Below, in pieces: positions 9,197 to 18,306 of a stretch of DNA of 64,000 nucleotides. This DNA comes from Candidatus Methylobacter titanis (GTDB lineage Bacteria > Pseudomonadota > Gammaproteobacteria > Methylococcales > Methylomonadaceae). Under the pieces are notes generated by a model. That model saw nothing but the letters and a program-made list of their open reading frames with translations, was not told the DNA's origin and ran no database searches. The position numbers and the translations under genes were made by a program. Within the stretch, counting starts at the first letter, position 1. Every line of letters begins with the position of its first letter. The stretch covers positions 1 through 64,000 of the forward strand of contig JAQSDX010000007.1 of NCBI GenBank assembly GCA_029946125.1, given 5' to 3'.

Positions 9197-10073
9197 GACA
9201 CCAAGATTTACAGTAGCCGAACTGGAATCGTTAAGATTATGGAGTCTGCCGGACGTTTCCGCAGCAGAGGCGTCTAGGGAGTCGGAGACGGTGGAAATAG
9301 AGACTGAGCCGACACCGATTTTAACGGTTGATGAAATTGAAACCATGCAAAAACAGGCGTATGACGAAGCCTTTGCGCAAGGTAAGATGCATGGCTTTCA
9401 GCAAGGTTTTGATGAGGGTTCAAAAAAAGGCTATGACGATAATTTGCACCTGATGCAAAGCCAAGCGGCGACACTGGTCAGTCTTTTGGAATCTTTAAGC
9501 GAGCCGTTTAAATTGCTAGATGAAGAAGTGGAAAAAGAGCTGGTTAAACTGACTATCGGTATCGCAACGCAAATAATACGTAGGGAAATCAAGTTGGATC
9601 CAGGACAAATCGTGGCTGTTGTTCGGGAAACCATTAATGTCTTGCCGCTGGCGTCACAAAAGATCAGCTTGAAATTACACCCTGAAGATGCCGAACTAGT
9701 GCGCTCTGCATTAGCGCTGGATGAAATGTCACCCAGTTGGAAGATAGTTGAGGACCCGTTAATTACCCGTGGCGGCTGTGCAGTTGACACTGATATTTCA
9801 CATGTTGATGCAACTGTAGAGCATCGGTTGGCTGCAGTTATCTCAGCTATATTGGGTGGTGAACGGGAGCACGACGGCCGAGGTTCAGGAGCAGTTGCCG
9901 ACGACTCCAGGGATGGAGGCGGTACGACTCCAGGGATGGAGGAGGTAGAGCAACGCAGGGAGCAGTTGCCGACGACTCCAGGGATGGAGGAGGTAGAGCA
10001 ACGCAGGGAGCAGTTGCCGAGGATAAAAACGAGTGATTCCGGATGTAGATCGGTCACAGATTTGGCTGGCTAA
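9183..10073 (+). CDS. fliH: Flagellar export ATPase regulator FliH with repeat-derived tail
   Basis: FliH binds and restrains the export ATPase FliI and docks it at the export gate. The ATG at 9183, overlapping the end of fliG, is preferred over longer starts. The N-terminal half has GxxxG-like helical repeats (QGKMHGFQQGFDEGSKKG), typical of FliH, and the C-terminal globular domain runs to about LAAVISAILGG. After that, the last 60-65 residues come from a tandem repeat: TTPGMEEVEQRREQLP occurs twice. This tail carries the stop codon 41 bp into fliI. The ordinary family end would be near position 9870. Whether the tail is tolerated or harmful is unknown. Confidence 0.92.
   Translation: MSLSKTPRFTVAELESLRLWSLPDVSAAEASRESETVEIETEPTPILTVDEIETMQKQAYDEAFAQGKMHGFQQGFDEGSKKGYDDNLHLMQSQAATLVSLLESLSEPFKLLDEEVEKELVKLTIGIATQIIRREIKLDPGQIVAVVRETINVLPLASQKISLKLHPEDAELVRSALALDEMSPSWKIVEDPLITRGGCAVDTDISHVDATVEHRLAAVISAILGGEREHDGRGSGAVADDSRDGGGTTPGMEEVEQRREQLPTTPGMEEVEQRREQLPRIKTSDSGCRSVTDLAG
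9888..10020 (+). repeat. 48-bp tandem repeat inside fliH
   Basis: Two identical 48-bp units lie at 9925-9972 and 9973-10020, each starting CGACTCCAGGGATGGAGG. A partial earlier unit is at 9888-9919. The length of 16 codons keeps the frame. The core CTCCAGGGATGGAG is nearly palindromic and recurs in the two elements in and around cvpA (36914-36993 and 37343-37440). Confidence 0.9.
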
Positions 10074-11397
10074 ATTAAAACCCTATTCCGAAAGATTAGC
10101 TGAAGTCCCAGAGCTGATTGTCGAAGGCAGGCTTTCCCGCATGGTAGGGTTGACGCTGGAAGCGGTTGGTTGTCGAGCGGCTATTGGTTCCCGCTGTCGA
10201 ATTGAGGCTAAGAATGGCAGGATGATTGAGGCGGAAGTCGTGGGCTTTGCCGATGCACGTATTTTTTTGATGCCGACCTCGGAAGTTCATGGACTGGAGC
10301 CGGATTGTCGGGTCATTCCCATGGGTAAAAATAGCTTGGCTAGAGTGGGTTTCGGTCTATTGGGGCGTGTACTGGATGGGGCCGGCAATGCGCTTGATGA
10401 CAAAGGCCCGCTTAAAACCGATGCGCTAATTTCGCTCAATGGTGTGCCGATCAACCCGTTGTCGAGAAGGCCGATACGTGAGCCGCTTGACGTTGGAGTT
10501 AGAGCGATAAATTCGATACTCAGCGTCGGGCGTGGGCAGCGTATGGGCTTGTTTGCCGGTACCGGCGTGGGCAAAAGTGTATTATTGGGCATGATGACCA
10601 AGTTTACCAAGGCTGATGTTGTGGTGGTTGGCCTGATTGGTGAGCGGGGACGAGAAGTTAATGAATTCGTACTGAAAACCTTGGGCGAAGAGGGACTTAA
10701 AAGAGCTGTGGTGGTGGTTTCTCCTGCAGATTGTCCGCCTTTGATGCGCGTTCATGCGGCGCTATTGTCAACCAGTATTGCCGAGTATTTTCGTAATCAG
10801 GGTCTCGATGTCTTGTTGTTGATGGACTCATTAACGCGATTTGCCCAGGCGCATCGTGAAATTGCCCTGGCTATTGACGAACCTCCTGCTACCAAAGGTT
10901 ATCCGCCTTCGGTTTTTGCCAAGTTGCCGCATTTGGTAGAGCGCGCCGGTAATGCCGATCACGGCGGGGGATCTATCACCGCTTTCTATACGGTTCTGGC
11001 TGAAGGCGACGATACTAATGATCCTATTGCTGATGCAGCCAGAGGGGTGCTGGATGGGCACGTCATATTGTCCAGGAGCTTGGCCGAATCGGGGCATTTC
11101 CCGGCCATCGATATAGAGGCGTCAATCAGTCGGGTTATGCCGGACATTATTGATGCCGGTCATTTGCAAATGGCGCGGGATTTAAGGCGAATGTATTCAC
11201 TTTATCAGCAAAACCGCGATTTAATCAGTGTTGGTGCATATCAGCCAGGATCGGACCCTAGAATCGACAAGGCCATTGAAAGAAATCCGGCGATTTTAGA
11301 TTTTTTGCAGCAGGACATGGATGAGCCGGTTGATATGGAAAGGAGTCTGCAGGAGTTGGCATTGTTATTGGGTGTAAACAGGCCGGTTTCCGGCTGA
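10033..11397 (+). CDS. fliI: Flagellum-specific export ATPase FliI
   Basis: This F1-beta-like ATPase energises substrate delivery to the flagellar type III export gate. Walker A is GTGVGKS (about 176-182), GERGREVNEF follows, and Walker B is LLLMDSLTRFAQ. The T3SS ATPase signature (AFYTVLAEGDD, ADAARGVLDGHVILSR) is intact. The GTG at 10033 is the start that gives a normal N-terminus; it lies inside the extended fliH tail, so ribosome entry occurs in a region already being translated. Length is 454 residues, normal. Confidence 0.96.
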   Translation: MIPDVDRSQIWLAKLKPYSERLAEVPELIVEGRLSRMVGLTLEAVGCRAAIGSRCRIEAKNGRMIEAEVVGFADARIFLMPTSEVHGLEPDCRVIPMGKNSLARVGFGLLGRVLDGAGNALDDKGPLKTDALISLNGVPINPLSRRPIREPLDVGVRAINSILSVGRGQRMGLFAGTGVGKSVLLGMMTKFTKADVVVVGLIGERGREVNEFVLKTLGEEGLKRAVVVVSPADCPPLMRVHAALLSTSIAEYFRNQGLDVLLLMDSLTRFAQAHREIALAIDEPPATKGYPPSVFAKLPHLVERAGNADHGGGSITAFYTVLAEGDDTNDPIADAARGVLDGHVILSRSLAESGHFPAIDIEASISRVMPDIIDAGHLQMARDLRRMYSLYQQNRDLISVGAYQPGSDPRIDKAIERNPAILDFLQQDMDEPVDMERSLQELALLLGVNRPVSG

Positions 11398-11416
11398 GGC
11401 TCAAGAAAGGATATAA

Positions 11417-11875
11417 GTGAAAAAATCGCAACGCATCAAAACCATAGTCGATATTAAGGCGACACAGGAAAAAAACGCTTTGGAAGTGCAGGGTGCTGTG
11501 CAGAGAAAACTGCTAGCCATGCAGACTCAAGTCGACGGGTTAAAAAATTATCGGCAAGAATACCAAGATAGATTTGACCTGTTAGGCAGTCAGGGTGTCA
11601 ATATTGCCCGGCTTCTGGAGTTTAGATCATTTATTGATAAGCTTGATAAGGCAATCATTGGCCAGGAGCAAGTATTGAGCTCAATTGAAGCTGATTTAAT
11701 GGTCAAAAGAAAGGTCTGGGAAGGGCTGCACCATAAAACCCAAAGTTTGCAGAAGGTATGTGATTCAGCTTTGGTGGCAGAAATGAAGCAGGAAGCTAAG
11801 CGTGAGCAACTGGAGCAGGATGAGCGAGCATCCAGAATCGGTCGTAATAACTCAGGTGGCACGGGGAATGCTTAA
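11417..11875 (+). CDS. fliJ: Flagellar export chaperone FliJ
   Basis: FliJ is the coiled-coil stalk of the export ATPase ring and an escort factor for FliH/FliI. The 152 residues are almost entirely charged and helical (for example QRKLLAMQTQVDGLKN and MKQEAKREQLEQDERA), with no membrane segment. Length and position between fliI and fliK support the call. It starts with GTG after an AAAGGATATAA ribosome-binding site. Confidence 0.9.
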   Translation: MKKSQRIKTIVDIKATQEKNALEVQGAVQRKLLAMQTQVDGLKNYRQEYQDRFDLLGSQGVNIARLLEFRSFIDKLDKAIIGQEQVLSSIEADLMVKRKVWEGLHHKTQSLQKVCDSALVAEMKQEAKREQLEQDERASRIGRNNSGGTGNA

Positions 11876-11905
11876 TAATTAATAATAGTCCGAGCGGAGT
11901 TGGTT

Positions 11906-13378
11906 ATGAATATAGAAAGTACAAATTTATCATCGTTGGCGCCAAGTAACGGTACAGTTGACAGTGTGGCGCTACCTTTGGCTGATGGTGGCGTTATTTC
12001 CAAAGGCTTCTCCAGTGCATTAGTTGCGCAGATTGAGTTGTTGAGCGATATAAAAACCGAGGGTTCGCTGCCTCTACAGACATCGGATATTGCTGTTTTG
12101 CAAGGTGTCAGCGATACTGCCGATTTGCCGACCGACAATGTGGGTACGCACGATTTTGCCGCTTTATTGGGCAAGGATTTGCCGTCGTCATACAAAACAA
12201 AAGACGATGTTGAGCGTGAGGCTGTTTTCGTCGCGATAACTGACGCATTAAAATATATTGCCGTAGGCACTACTACCGGAGAAAAAGCGGCAGTGGCCGA
12301 GCAGAACATCAAAGACGTGATTGCAATGGCTGTTCCGGTTGAGCAAAGTTTGGAAGATGTGATTGCAGCGGCTGTTTCCGCTGAGGCGAACATGAAAGAT
12401 AGGGTTATTGATGTTGAGCAAAGTCTGAAAGACGTTGTGACGGGTGCTTCGGTGCAAATGGGTTTGACGCCAGCAATTGATAGGCCGGATAAGCAGCAGG
12501 TTGAAGGTGAAGATCAAATGACGGGGGTTGAAGATAATCTCGGAAATCAAGGGGGGGCGGCAGTCATCATTCTTCCTGTGAAGATACTGGCTGAACCAGG
12601 AAGTCCAGTCAATAATTTGACGCCTGAAGATGCGATTAAAGAGGGTGGGACTTCATCTTTTATAAAGCCATTAATGGGGAATGCTACGCTGAATGAGTCT
12701 GCGAAAGTTTCCGATGATGCGCTGCAAAGTGAAACTATTTTTAGTCAGGCGGTTCAGGAAAAACAGGGTCTTAATTTAAAATATGTTGAGAATGTAGGGT
12801 TGGCGGAAAAGACTGGGCGGGGGGAGTTGCAGGCCTTAAATTTAGACGGGGAGAAGGGTTTACCCCGAGTTGGCGGGGACATAATGTCGCTTAATAGAGC
12901 GGTTGTTGACAATAAAGCAGATATTTCCGCCATAACCAAACCGCTATCGCATCCGGAATGGAATAAGGATTTAGGTGAACGGATTGTGTGGATGAGCAAC
13001 AGAGCGATACCCTCAGCAGAAATTAGATTGAATCCACTGCATCTTGGCCCTATATCCGTTCGTGTTGATGTAACTGATAATCAGGCAACCGTTGTTTTTA
13101 CAGCTCAGCATGCGGCTACAAGAGAGGCTCTTGAAGCATCCATTCCTAAATTACGAGAAATGATGGGTGCTCAGCAGGTCGACTTGGTGGAGGTGAATAT
13201 TTCCCAAGGCACTACGTCAGATCAGGGGCGTCAATCATCGCAAAGATCCGCACAAGCCGCTGATGGTCGGGGCCAAGGTGAGGGCGATGTGGACATTGAT
13301 GGGGTTGATGATATAGAGCCGGAAATTGAAAACGGACGGGCTGTGGTTAGCAAGGGCTTGTTGAGTATCTATGCGTAG
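11906..13378 (+). CDS. fliK: Flagellar hook-length control protein FliK
   Basis: FliK is the secreted molecular ruler that sets hook length and triggers the export specificity switch through FlhB. The conserved C-terminal Flg_hook domain is clear (about 355-455: LGERIVWMSNRAIPSAEIRL, NPLHLGPISVRVDV, REMMGAQQVDLVEVNIS). The N-terminal two thirds is low in conservation, as usual. Residues about 130-180 contain short internal repeats of the form VEQSLKDVIAMAV. The ATG at 11906 has a GGAG site six bases upstream. It is the last gene before a strong terminator. Confidence 0.93.
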   Translation: MNIESTNLSSLAPSNGTVDSVALPLADGGVISKGFSSALVAQIELLSDIKTEGSLPLQTSDIAVLQGVSDTADLPTDNVGTHDFAALLGKDLPSSYKTKDDVEREAVFVAITDALKYIAVGTTTGEKAAVAEQNIKDVIAMAVPVEQSLEDVIAAAVSAEANMKDRVIDVEQSLKDVVTGASVQMGLTPAIDRPDKQQVEGEDQMTGVEDNLGNQGGAAVIILPVKILAEPGSPVNNLTPEDAIKEGGTSSFIKPLMGNATLNESAKVSDDALQSETIFSQAVQEKQGLNLKYVENVGLAEKTGRGELQALNLDGEKGLPRVGGDIMSLNRAVVDNKADISAITKPLSHPEWNKDLGERIVWMSNRAIPSAEIRLNPLHLGPISVRVDVTDNQATVVFTAQHAATREALEASIPKLREMMGAQQVDLVEVNISQGTTSDQGRQSSQRSAQAADGRGQGEGDVDIDGVDDIEPEIENGRAVVSKGLLSIYA

Positions 13379-13411
13379 ACTGGATAGCCTAAGCCGATAA
13401 GCTAATTCATG

Positions 13412-13446
13412 AGGATTTATTCAAAGCTAGAATAAATCCTTTTTTT
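13412..13446 (+). terminator. Rho-independent terminator of the flagellar operon
   Basis: A perfect 11-bp stem (AGGATTTATTC 13412-13422 with GAATAAATCCT 13430-13440) and a 7-base loop are followed by a run of T (13439-13446). It lies 34 bp after the fliK stop. Confidence 0.93.
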
Positions 13447-13552
13447 GATAGCGATATTAAGTGGCGGATTTGCGCGTTAAGAGCGAACATATATTTCTGT
13501 TCACATTGTTTGGCTATTCGGTAGGATTAATGCGGTATCTTTAATGTTACAC

Positions 13553-13581
13553 TTTTCAATAGCTGAAAAAGCATTTATAAT
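13553..13581 (+). promoter_or_regulatory. Candidate sigma-70 promoter of the rpsF operon
   Basis: A perfect -10 box TATAAT (13576-13581) lies 17 bp after TTTTCA (13553-13558), a 4-of-6 match to the -35 box. It is about 85 bp before rpsF, leaving a leader of about 80 bases. Confidence 0.6.
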
Positions 13582-13587
13582 GGGCGG

Positions 13588-13666
13588 TTCTTAGGGGCTA
13601 CCAGCTCCTCCTTGCTTTACCATCTTTATAAGACAGAGGTGGGAGGCTTAACCGAAAGGAAAAATC
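13588..13666 (+). promoter_or_regulatory. Possible structured leader of rpsF
   Basis: The leader can pair AGCTCCTCC with GGGAGGCT around a loop, followed by TTAACCGAAAGGA next to the start codon. rpsF leaders in many bacteria bind the S6:S18 complex for autoregulation. Position and an ACCG motif fit, but I cannot confirm the consensus by eye. Confidence 0.35.
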
Positions 13667-14122
13667 ATGCGACATTATGAAATTGTCTTTTTAGTCCATC
13701 CAGACCAGAGTTCACAGGTTCCTGCGATGATTGAACGTTATAAATCAACCATCGAAGCCGCATCCGGTAAGATTCATCGTTTGGAAGACTGGGGTCGTAG
13801 ACACCTGGCTTACCCAATTAATAAAATTCATAAAGCGCATTATGTGCTGATGAATGTTGAGTGCGATCAGCCTACTTTGGAAGAGTTAGAAAGCGGCTTC
13901 CGCTTTAATGATGCTATTTTGCGTAGTATGACTTTATTGCAAAAAGCAGCTATTACTGAAGCATCTATCATTGCCACATCAACAGCTGAAGAAAATAAAG
14001 TGGCTGAATCAAGAGCTAAAGATGCTGCAGCTAGAGAAGCAGTAGCGGCTGTAGCTGACGCCGAAGGCGAAGCTGATGATGTCGACGAAAACCTTGATGC
14101 TGACGACACTACTTCTGAATAA
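13667..14122 (+). CDS. rpsF: 30S ribosomal protein S6
   Basis: S6 is a small-subunit platform protein that binds 16S rRNA as a dimer with S18. The N-terminal motif [15 protein letters not shown] and [10 protein letters not shown] are diagnostic. At 151 residues it is longer than most S6 proteins: an acidic C-terminal tail rich in Asp, Glu and Ala (about 118-151) is added, as known in several gammaproteobacteria where RimK can extend it. It is the first gene of rpsF-rpsR-DUF2232-rplI, with AAAGGA upstream. Confidence 0.98.
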   Translation: MRHYEIVFLVHPDQSSQVPAMIERYKSTIEAASGKIHRLEDWGRRHLAYPINKIHKAHYVLMNVECDQPTLEELESGFRFNDAILRSMTLLQKAAITEASIIATSTAEENKVAESRAKDAAAREAVAAVADAEGEADDVDENLDADDTTSE

Positions 14123-14154
14123 CACTTTTAACACTTGGATTTACGAGAATTATT

Positions 14155-14382
14155 ATGGCACGTAACATTAGACGCAAAAAATTCTGCCGATTCAGTGCAG
14201 AAGGTGGCACTGCAATTGATTATAAGGATCTGGACTTGTTAAGTGATTACATCACTGAAACCGGTAAAATCGTTCCTAGTCGTATTACAGGAACCAGCGC
14301 CAAGTACCAAAGACAGCTAGGTGTTGCAATTAAACGGGCTCGTTTTATTGCACTACTGCCTTTCTGTGACGCACACAAATAA
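14155..14382 (+). CDS. rpsR: 30S ribosomal protein S18
   Basis: The 75-residue S18 pairs with S6 on the platform of the small subunit. [28 protein letters not shown] and [15 protein letters not shown] are characteristic. It follows rpsF by 32 bp in the standard operon. Confidence 0.98.
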   Translation: MARNIRRKKFCRFSAEGGTAIDYKDLDLLSDYITETGKIVPSRITGTSAKYQRQLGVAIKRARFIALLPFCDAHK

Positions 14383-14397
14383 TACGCTGGACGATCA

Positions 14398-15291
14398 ATG
14401 GGCTTTTTAGCGGAATACATTATGCGGGGGAGAATGCAAGCCATGATAGTGGCTTCTACTCTTGCATTAGTGTCGCTGGTTATGCCTCCAGTGAGTATAG
14501 TAAGTTCAGCCTCTGTTGCTCTGGTCACGTTAAGGCGAGGCGCTCTTGAGGGCTTTATCGTTTTGGCAAGCTCAATTGCAGTAGCGGGAGTGCTAGGATT
14601 TTTCTTATTAGGCAATTACCAATTTGTGTTGCTTTATGGGATGGTGCTATGGGTTCCTGTCTGGTTGATTTCAATTATATTAAGAGAAGGGCGGTATTTA
14701 TCTCTGACGATTGAAATTGCGGTATTGATTGGTGTTCTGGGGGTTCTTGGTTTTTATCTCTATAATGCCGAGGTGGCAGAGATGTGGAAGCATATACTTT
14801 CACAAATGGTGCCTCCGAATGCTCCGGTTGAAGATGTTCAGCATACTCTGGATGTATTGTCCCATTACATGACTGGGGTGGTTGCGGCCGCAGCAGTTTT
14901 TGGCCTACTGTTTGGCCTGTTTTTGGGACGGTGGTGGCAGGCTTTGCTCTATAATCCTGGTGGATTTAAGCAAGAATTTTTGTCATTGAATACGCATCCA
15001 AGGTTGGCAATAGGCAGTATTGTAATGGTGGTTATCGCATCATTAAGTTCCGGTGTGATTTCAGAGGTATCCTGGAACATCACTATTTTGCTGTTTGTGT
15101 TGTATACCTTTATCGGAACCGCAGTATTGCATACCGTATTTGCCTCGATGAAAATGGGTCGGTTTATAGTGCCAATGTTTTATGTGACATTATTTTTGAT
15201 ACCCCATGCCATGCTGCCTGTTGCTTTAGTTGGTCTGAGCGATGCGTGGCTGAACTTACGAAATAAAATTTCGAATCAACAAACGCCTTGA
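14398..15291 (+). CDS. DUF2232-like polytopic membrane protein
   Basis: The 297-residue protein has about eight hydrophobic segments (for example GVLGFFLLGNYQFVLLYGMV and AAAVFGLLFGLFLG) and few charged residues. A membrane protein of this type (YybS/DUF2232-like) commonly lies between rpsR and rplI in gammaproteobacteria. The function is unknown. It is 15 bp after rpsR and probably co-transcribed with the ribosomal genes. Confidence 0.75.
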   Translation: MGFLAEYIMRGRMQAMIVASTLALVSLVMPPVSIVSSASVALVTLRRGALEGFIVLASSIAVAGVLGFFLLGNYQFVLLYGMVLWVPVWLISIILREGRYLSLTIEIAVLIGVLGVLGFYLYNAEVAEMWKHILSQMVPPNAPVEDVQHTLDVLSHYMTGVVAAAAVFGLLFGLFLGRWWQALLYNPGGFKQEFLSLNTHPRLAIGSIVMVVIASLSSGVISEVSWNITILLFVLYTFIGTAVLHTVFASMKMGRFIVPMFYVTLFLIPHAMLPVALVGLSDAWLNLRNKISNQQTP

Positions 15292-15340
15292 TGGCGTAAA
15301 AAAATAGCCGGATAAAATCCGAAAAATGAGGTATTAAAAG

Positions 15341-15790
15341 ATGGAAGTCATTCTTCTTGAAAAGATAGCAAACTTGGGTAACCTGGGCGATAAAGTCGTC
15401 ATTAAATCAGGTTATGGCAGAAACTATCTTGTTCCATACGGTAAAGCTGTTCCTGCAACGGCTACTAAAATTGCTGAATTTGAAGCGCGTCGCGCAGAAC
15501 TTGAGAAAGCGGCAGCTGAAAAGCTGAGTGCGGCCCAAGCGCGTGCCAATGCATTGAGCAAGCTTCAAGTTGTTATTGCTCACAAGGCTGGCGATGAAGG
15601 CAAATTGTTCGGTTCAATAGGTACGCAAAATATTGCTGATGCCATTACCGAAGCGGGCGTTTCAGTTGAAAAGCATGAAATTCGTTTGCCTCAGGGCGTT
15701 ATTCGTCAAATCGGCGAATATCAGATCGACGTTAATTGCCATACCGATGTTGTCGTAAAAATGCCTATTAAAATTGCTGCTGAAGCATAA
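15341..15790 (+). CDS. rplI: 50S ribosomal protein L9
   Basis: L9 is a two-domain protein on the large subunit that helps frame maintenance. The N-terminal rRNA-binding motif [17 protein letters not shown], a Gly-rich [15 protein letters not shown], the long connecting helix (about 45-75) and a C-terminal domain ([15 protein letters not shown]) are all visible. Length 149 is standard. Confidence 0.98.
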   Translation: MEVILLEKIANLGNLGDKVVIKSGYGRNYLVPYGKAVPATATKIAEFEARRAELEKAAAEKLSAAQARANALSKLQVVIAHKAGDEGKLFGSIGTQNIADAITEAGVSVEKHEIRLPQGVIRQIGEYQIDVNCHTDVVVKMPIKIAAEA

Positions 15791-15804
15791 TAAAGGCTCA
15801 AGGG

Positions 15805-15840
15805 AAAGGGTTGTGGGGCGACTTACAACCCTTTGCTTTT
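15805..15840 (+). terminator. Rho-independent terminator after rplI
   Basis: AAAGGGTTGT (15805-15814) pairs perfectly with ACAACCCTTT (15825-15834), followed by GCTTTTT. It lies 15 bp after the rplI stop and just before the waaA start. Confidence 0.88.
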
Positions 15841-15845
15841 TAACG

Positions 15846-17105
15846 ATGCGAGTTATTTACTCCTGCTTTTTTTATCTGATCATTCCCTTTATACTCATTC
15901 GCCTGATTTGGCGAAGTATTAAGGTTCCCGCATATCGGTACAGATGGAACGAGCGTTTTGCTCTCTATCAAAAAAAATTCCCCCAGAATGTCATTTGGTT
16001 TCATGCAGTCTCAGTAGGAGAGGCGGAAGCTTTATTTCCGCTAGTCAAGAAAATACAACGACAGTACCCCGATGCAAGGTTATTAATTACGACGACAACA
16101 GTTACAGGATCTGCCAGAATCAAGGCAGTGATGCAGGAAAGCGTGGAGCATGTCTATCTGCCCTATGACATTCCCTGTGCGGTTAGTCGATTTATGCGGT
16201 GTTTTAAACCCAAAATAGCCGTGATCATGGAGACTGAAATTTGGCCCAATCTTTTTGCCTGTTGCAGCAAAAATAAAATTCCGTTATATGTTGTCAATGC
16301 CCGCTTATCGGAAAAATCGGCGATGGGGTATCAAAAATATCCAGCACTTATTTCGCCGACTTTAGCTCACATCAAATTGATTGCTACACAAACTCAGGAT
16401 GACGCCAAGCGATTTGTCGCTATTGGAGCAAAAGCCGAAGCGGTTAGGACGCTAGGCAATATAAAGTTTGATGTTGAAGTTTCAACCGAAATTATTGAGC
16501 GGGGTCAGCAGTTAAAAGCCGATTTGTTTTATGGTCGGTTTGTTTGGTTGATTGCCAGCACCCATAAACATGAAGAAGTCATATTTCTTGAAATCTATAA
16601 AAAAATAAAGCGGGAAATCCCTGAATTATTGCTGGTTATTGTGCCAAGACATCCCGAACGTTTTGGCGAAGTAAAAAAACTGTGTGAGCAGTATCAGTTG
16701 GCGGTGGTGATGCGTACCTCCGGAGAGCATTGTCTTCAGCATACCGATGTTTATCTGGCTGATACCATGGGTGAGTTAAAGCTGCTTTATGCGACCTCCG
16801 ATGTCGCGTTTGTCGGCGGCAGCATGGTGCCTGTTGGCGGACATAATATTCTTGAAGCTGCCGCCGTTGAGGCTCCGGTTTTATTTGGTCCTTACATGGT
16901 GAATTTTAAGGAAATAGCTGAAGACGTGTTGCGTCAGGATGCGGCAATACAGTGCCAGGATGAAAGCGAGATAATCAGCGCGATTATTGCCTTGCATGCG
17001 GATCCCGCATACAGGCAATCGTTAGCTGAAAAGGGTAGGGCGTTTGTTCGGCAGAACCAAGGAGCGACGACCAGGATTTTTGACCTGCTTAGTCAGGATA
17101 TTTGA
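15846..17105 (+). CDS. waaA: 3-deoxy-D-manno-octulosonic acid transferase
   Basis: This inner-membrane-associated glycosyltransferase adds Kdo from CMP-Kdo to lipid A precursor in lipopolysaccharide synthesis. An N-terminal hydrophobic anchor (YSCFFYLIIPFILIRLIW) precedes the GT-B fold. WFHAVSVGE (acceptor-side active site), MVTEIWPN-like METEIWPN, and VGGSMVPVGGHNILEAAAV in the CMP-Kdo site are intact. The 419-residue length fits. The ATG at 15846 gives the standard N-terminus; upstream in-frame codons overlap the rplI terminator and are rejected. Confidence 0.95.
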   Translation: MRVIYSCFFYLIIPFILIRLIWRSIKVPAYRYRWNERFALYQKKFPQNVIWFHAVSVGEAEALFPLVKKIQRQYPDARLLITTTTVTGSARIKAVMQESVEHVYLPYDIPCAVSRFMRCFKPKIAVIMETEIWPNLFACCSKNKIPLYVVNARLSEKSAMGYQKYPALISPTLAHIKLIATQTQDDAKRFVAIGAKAEAVRTLGNIKFDVEVSTEIIERGQQLKADLFYGRFVWLIASTHKHEEVIFLEIYKKIKREIPELLLVIVPRHPERFGEVKKLCEQYQLAVVMRTSGEHCLQHTDVYLADTMGELKLLYATSDVAFVGGSMVPVGGHNILEAAAVEAPVLFGPYMVNFKEIAEDVLRQDAAIQCQDESEIISAIIALHADPAYRQSLAEKGRAFVRQNQGATTRIFDLLSQDI

Positions 17106-17358
17106 TTTTTGGTTCATACATCTCCTTGTTTGATCATATGCCATGTCGTCTCGGCATAAGGTTTATATATAGCAGCCCGTTCGACCAATTACTCCGCATA
17201 AATGTCATAAAAAACTATAGCCCGATATAAATAACCCCTTATTGGTAATGAAAGTCTATTTGATTAATAAGGTGCTGCAATGCTGTGTCAAGCCGATATG
17301 AAATCTGCTTTATCAAAAAAGTGTACTATAACTGACCACATTGAAGAGACGTGACACC

Positions 17359-17988
17359 ATGAGTGAAATAAAAGATAAATCGGTTCAAGCCTTTATTGAT
17401 GGCTTGGCCAGCAAGGCGCCTACTCCTGGTGGCGGTAGTGCTGCAGCGGTAATGGGTGCGCAAGCCGCCGCTTTAATCAGCATGGTTTGTAACCTGACCA
17501 TAGGTAAACCTAAGTACGCTGAAGTTGAAATTGAAATGCAGTCATTACTGGAAAAGTCAGAAGCGTTGCGTGAAATGCTGACCGGTATGATCAAAGCCGA
17601 TGTTGAGGTTTTCGAGCGTTTGATGGCGACGTATGGTTTGCCAAAAGACTCCGATGAAGAAAAGGCCGCGCGTAGTGAAGCTATTCAATCAGCATTAAAG
17701 GAAGCCACCGTCGTTCCTTTGAAGTGCGCACACGCTTGTGCGGAAACTATTGCATTGAGCAGAATTGCCGCAGATAAAGGTAATTTAGGTGTGATCAGCG
17801 ACGCAGGTGTTGCGGTTATGGCAGGTTACGGCGCACTAAAAAGCGCAGCGTTAAATGTTTACATTAATGCAGGCAGTCTTAAAGACAGGGCTTTTGCTGA
17901 TGCGAAATTAGCTGAACTGGAAGCGATCTTGAATGGTGCGGATTTGGCTGCAGAAGAAGTGTATCAGATCGTTAAAGCTAAGCTGTAA
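17359..17988 (+). CDS. fchA: Methenyltetrahydrofolate cyclohydrolase (FTCD_C family)
   Basis: The protein belongs to the cyclodeaminase/cyclohydrolase family. In methylotrophs, FchA interconverts 5,10-methenyl- and 10-formyl-tetrahydrofolate in one-carbon assimilation. The signature PTPGGGSAAAVMGA (about 21-34) and the helical body are clear, and the 209-residue length matches stand-alone FchA rather than the bifunctional animal-type enzyme. ATG 17359 is chosen over the TTG at 17341. mtdA, the usual partner, is not in this window. A strong terminator follows. Confidence 0.85.
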   Translation: MSEIKDKSVQAFIDGLASKAPTPGGGSAAAVMGAQAAALISMVCNLTIGKPKYAEVEIEMQSLLEKSEALREMLTGMIKADVEVFERLMATYGLPKDSDEEKAARSEAIQSALKEATVVPLKCAHACAETIALSRIAADKGNLGVISDAGVAVMAGYGALKSAALNVYINAGSLKDRAFADAKLAELEAILNGADLAAEEVYQIVKAKL

Positions 17989-18306
17989 ACATATTGTCAG
18001 TGCTCACCCAGGCAAACGCATTAAAACGGCTTTAAAAACAGGGAAGAAATATCCGATGAAATCCCCAAGAAATCCCCCGCTACCACAAATAGAAGCTATA
18101 ACTGATTAGCCGGTAAAACAGCTGCAATTCTTCCGACACAGGTGCAAAACAACCGTTCGGTTGTTTTGCACCTTAAGGTTTTTTGTTATTTCCGGCTAAA
18201 TAATAAAAATAACAATTAAAATCATATTGTTATGGTAATTAAATAAGGATGGCATACTAATCGCATGTAACTTCGATATGAACTTTTTATCATGACGAGG
18301 ATTTTT
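17989..18306. other. Intergenic region between fchA and the first SulP gene
   Basis: Apart from the terminator at 18141-18186, this 318-bp AT-rich spacer shows no gene. The last 100 bp must contain the promoter of the SulP cluster; no confident -35/-10 pair was found. Confidence 0.4.
18141..18186 (+). terminator. Rho-independent terminator after fchA
   Basis: A 14-bp perfect stem GGTGCAAAACAACC/GGTTGTTTTGCACC (18141-18154 and 18159-18172) with a GTTC loop is followed by TTAAGGTTTTTTG. Confidence 0.85.

Noticed and set aside
9431-10057. 208-codon minus-strand frame opposite fliH
   Set aside because: It is the antisense of fliH and its repeat, with repetitive Ser/Pro/Cys content.
17055-17117. 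Possible short antisense frame with a strong ribosome-binding site at the waaA end
   Set aside because: Only about 30 codons, and most of it is antisense to waaA; there is no other support.
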